Source: Halolamina rubra | GTDB lineage: Archaea; Halobacteriota; Halobacteria; Halobacteriales; Haloferacaceae | Assembly: GCF_000739555.1 (NCBI RefSeq) | Contig: NZ_BBJN01000024.1 | Location: forward strand, 1-53,382 | DNA length: 53,382 nucleotides | Direction: 5' to 3' | In this document: positions 52,996-53,382 of the stretch, piece after piece | Layout: the number at the start of each line of letters is the position of its first letter | Position numbering within the stretch: position 1 is the stretch's first letter | Position numbers and translations under genes: made by a program | The notes under the pieces: model-generated | Databases searched by the model: none | What the model was told of the DNA's origin: nothing | The model's input: only the letters and a program-made list of their open reading frames with translations

Positions 52996-53382
52996 TTACG
53001 CGAGCTTTCCGTCCAGGACCTTCGCGGCGGTGAGCACCGGGTCCCACACCGGACTGAACGGTGGCGCGTACGCCAGATCGAGGTAGGAGAGCTGCTGGGC
53101 CGTCATCCCGGTGTGCAGCGCCGCGGCGACGGTGTCGATACGCTTGGCGACACCCTCGCGACCGACCATGCTCGCGCCGAGGACGCGGCCGCTCTCGTGG
53201 TCGCCCAGTATCGTGATCTCGATTTCGGAGCCGCCGGGGTAGTAGTGGGCGCGCGAGGGCGCCGTGATCGTCACCGAGACGGGGTCGAAGCCGGCTTCGC
53301 GGGCCGCCTCCTCGTCGACCAGCCCGGTACGTGCGACTTCGAGGTCGAACGCTTTCACCGCGGCCGTGCCGGCGATCTCCCC
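52996..53382 (-). CDS. CoA-disulfide reductase/NADH oxidase family flavoprotein, C-terminal part
   Basis: This is the 3' portion of a pyridine nucleotide-disulfide oxidoreductase, running off the window. The visible 128 residues are the dimerisation domain: SVTITAPSRAHYYPGG, ITILGDHESGRVLGASMVG, GVAKRIDTVAAALHTGMT and LDLAYAPPFSPVWDPVLTAAKVL. The end motif APPFSPVWDP is typical of CoA-disulfide reductase/NADH oxidase (Nox) proteins, which handle CoA persulfides or reduce O2. It ends at TAA 52996-52998. The catalytic Cys lies outside the window. Confidence 0.88.
   Translation of the reverse strand, partial: GEIAGTAAVKAFDLEVARTGLVDEEAAREAGFDPVSVTITAPSRAHYYPGGSEIEITILGDHESGRVLGASMVGREGVAKRIDTVAAALHTGMTAQQLSYLDLAYAPPFSPVWDPVLTAAKVLDGKLA

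Noticed and set aside
1..53382. tRNA, rRNA or CRISPR sequences
   Set aside because: No TPsiC-like GTTCRANNC with matching cloverleaf, no rRNA blocks, and no regularly spaced direct repeats were found by eye; a covariance-model scan would be decisive.

Overview
The window is chromosomal or large-replicon DNA of a halophilic archaeon (class Halobacteria). The signs are high GC with strong G/C at third codon positions, very acidic soluble proteins, Bat-type HTH regulators, Shine-Dalgarno-poor starts with TATA-like elements close to start codons, and haloarchaeal families such as DUF1641 next to sulfide:quinone reductase. No rRNA, tRNA, CRISPR array or intact insertion sequence was found by eye.

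Region 1 (1 to about 12.0 kb) is the most unusual part. It is a compact cluster whose members match the bacterial muropeptide-recycling toolkit: a NlpC/P60 endopeptidase (YkfC-like), a class-C-beta-lactamase-fold hydrolase (AmiE-like), NamZ (DUF1343/GH171 exo-N-acetylmuramidase), NagZ (GH3), AnmK (anhydro-MurNAc kinase), a HAD phosphatase translationally coupled to anmK, a glucose-dehydrogenase-like SDR, a creatininase-family amidohydrolase, an enolase-superfamily enzyme with mandelate-racemase-type catalytic residues, an unrecognised TIM-barrel-like protein and a PHP hydrolase. Archaea have no murein, so this looks like a route for eating bacterial cell-wall fragments. No MurQ etherase is visible. 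I propose, as inference, that phosphatase + SDR + enolase-type elimination could replace it.

Region 2 (12.2-14.9 kb) holds a fatty-acyl-reductase-like SDR and an aldehyde dehydrogenase that overlap. Region 3 (15.3-26.4 kb) is an anaerobic respiration locus: a polysulfide/tetrathionate-type molybdoenzyme (FeS, NrfD-like and Mo subunits), a TorD-like chaperone and an ApbC/Mrp ATPase in one operon; a divergent membrane-anchored PAS/GAF/Bat regulator; and a molybdenum-cofactor operon (42-aa peptide, Mo-binding-domain protein, MobA). The two minus-strand operons share a nearly identical 20-bp upstream element.

Region 4 (26.6-42.1 kb) holds an MBL hydrolase, formate-THF ligase, two tiny membrane proteins, cytochrome bd oxidase (CydAB), a peroxiredoxin, DUF1641 + sulfide:quinone reductase, a HTH-tandem-rhodanese fusion, a rhodanese-persulfide dioxygenase fusion, two HTH regulators, an SDR and a single-domain rhodanese. 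Together with region 3 this forms a sulfur redox and oxygen/sulfide defence neighbourhood.

Region 5 (42.1-53.4 kb) is accessory: an AT-richer membrane glycosyltransferase, a VapBC-like module with a perfect operator, two paralogous PAS histidine kinases, a secreted gluzincin-like protein, a MNT/HEPN module, degraded coding traces, and the 3' end of a CoA-disulfide-reductase-like flavoprotein.

Five otherwise conserved genes (Bat regulator, fhs, peroxiredoxin, secreted gluzincin, HEPN) each carry one net single-base deletion that splits the reading frame. Every one has span length 3n+2. This pattern suggests base-calling deletions rather than five independent gene deaths.
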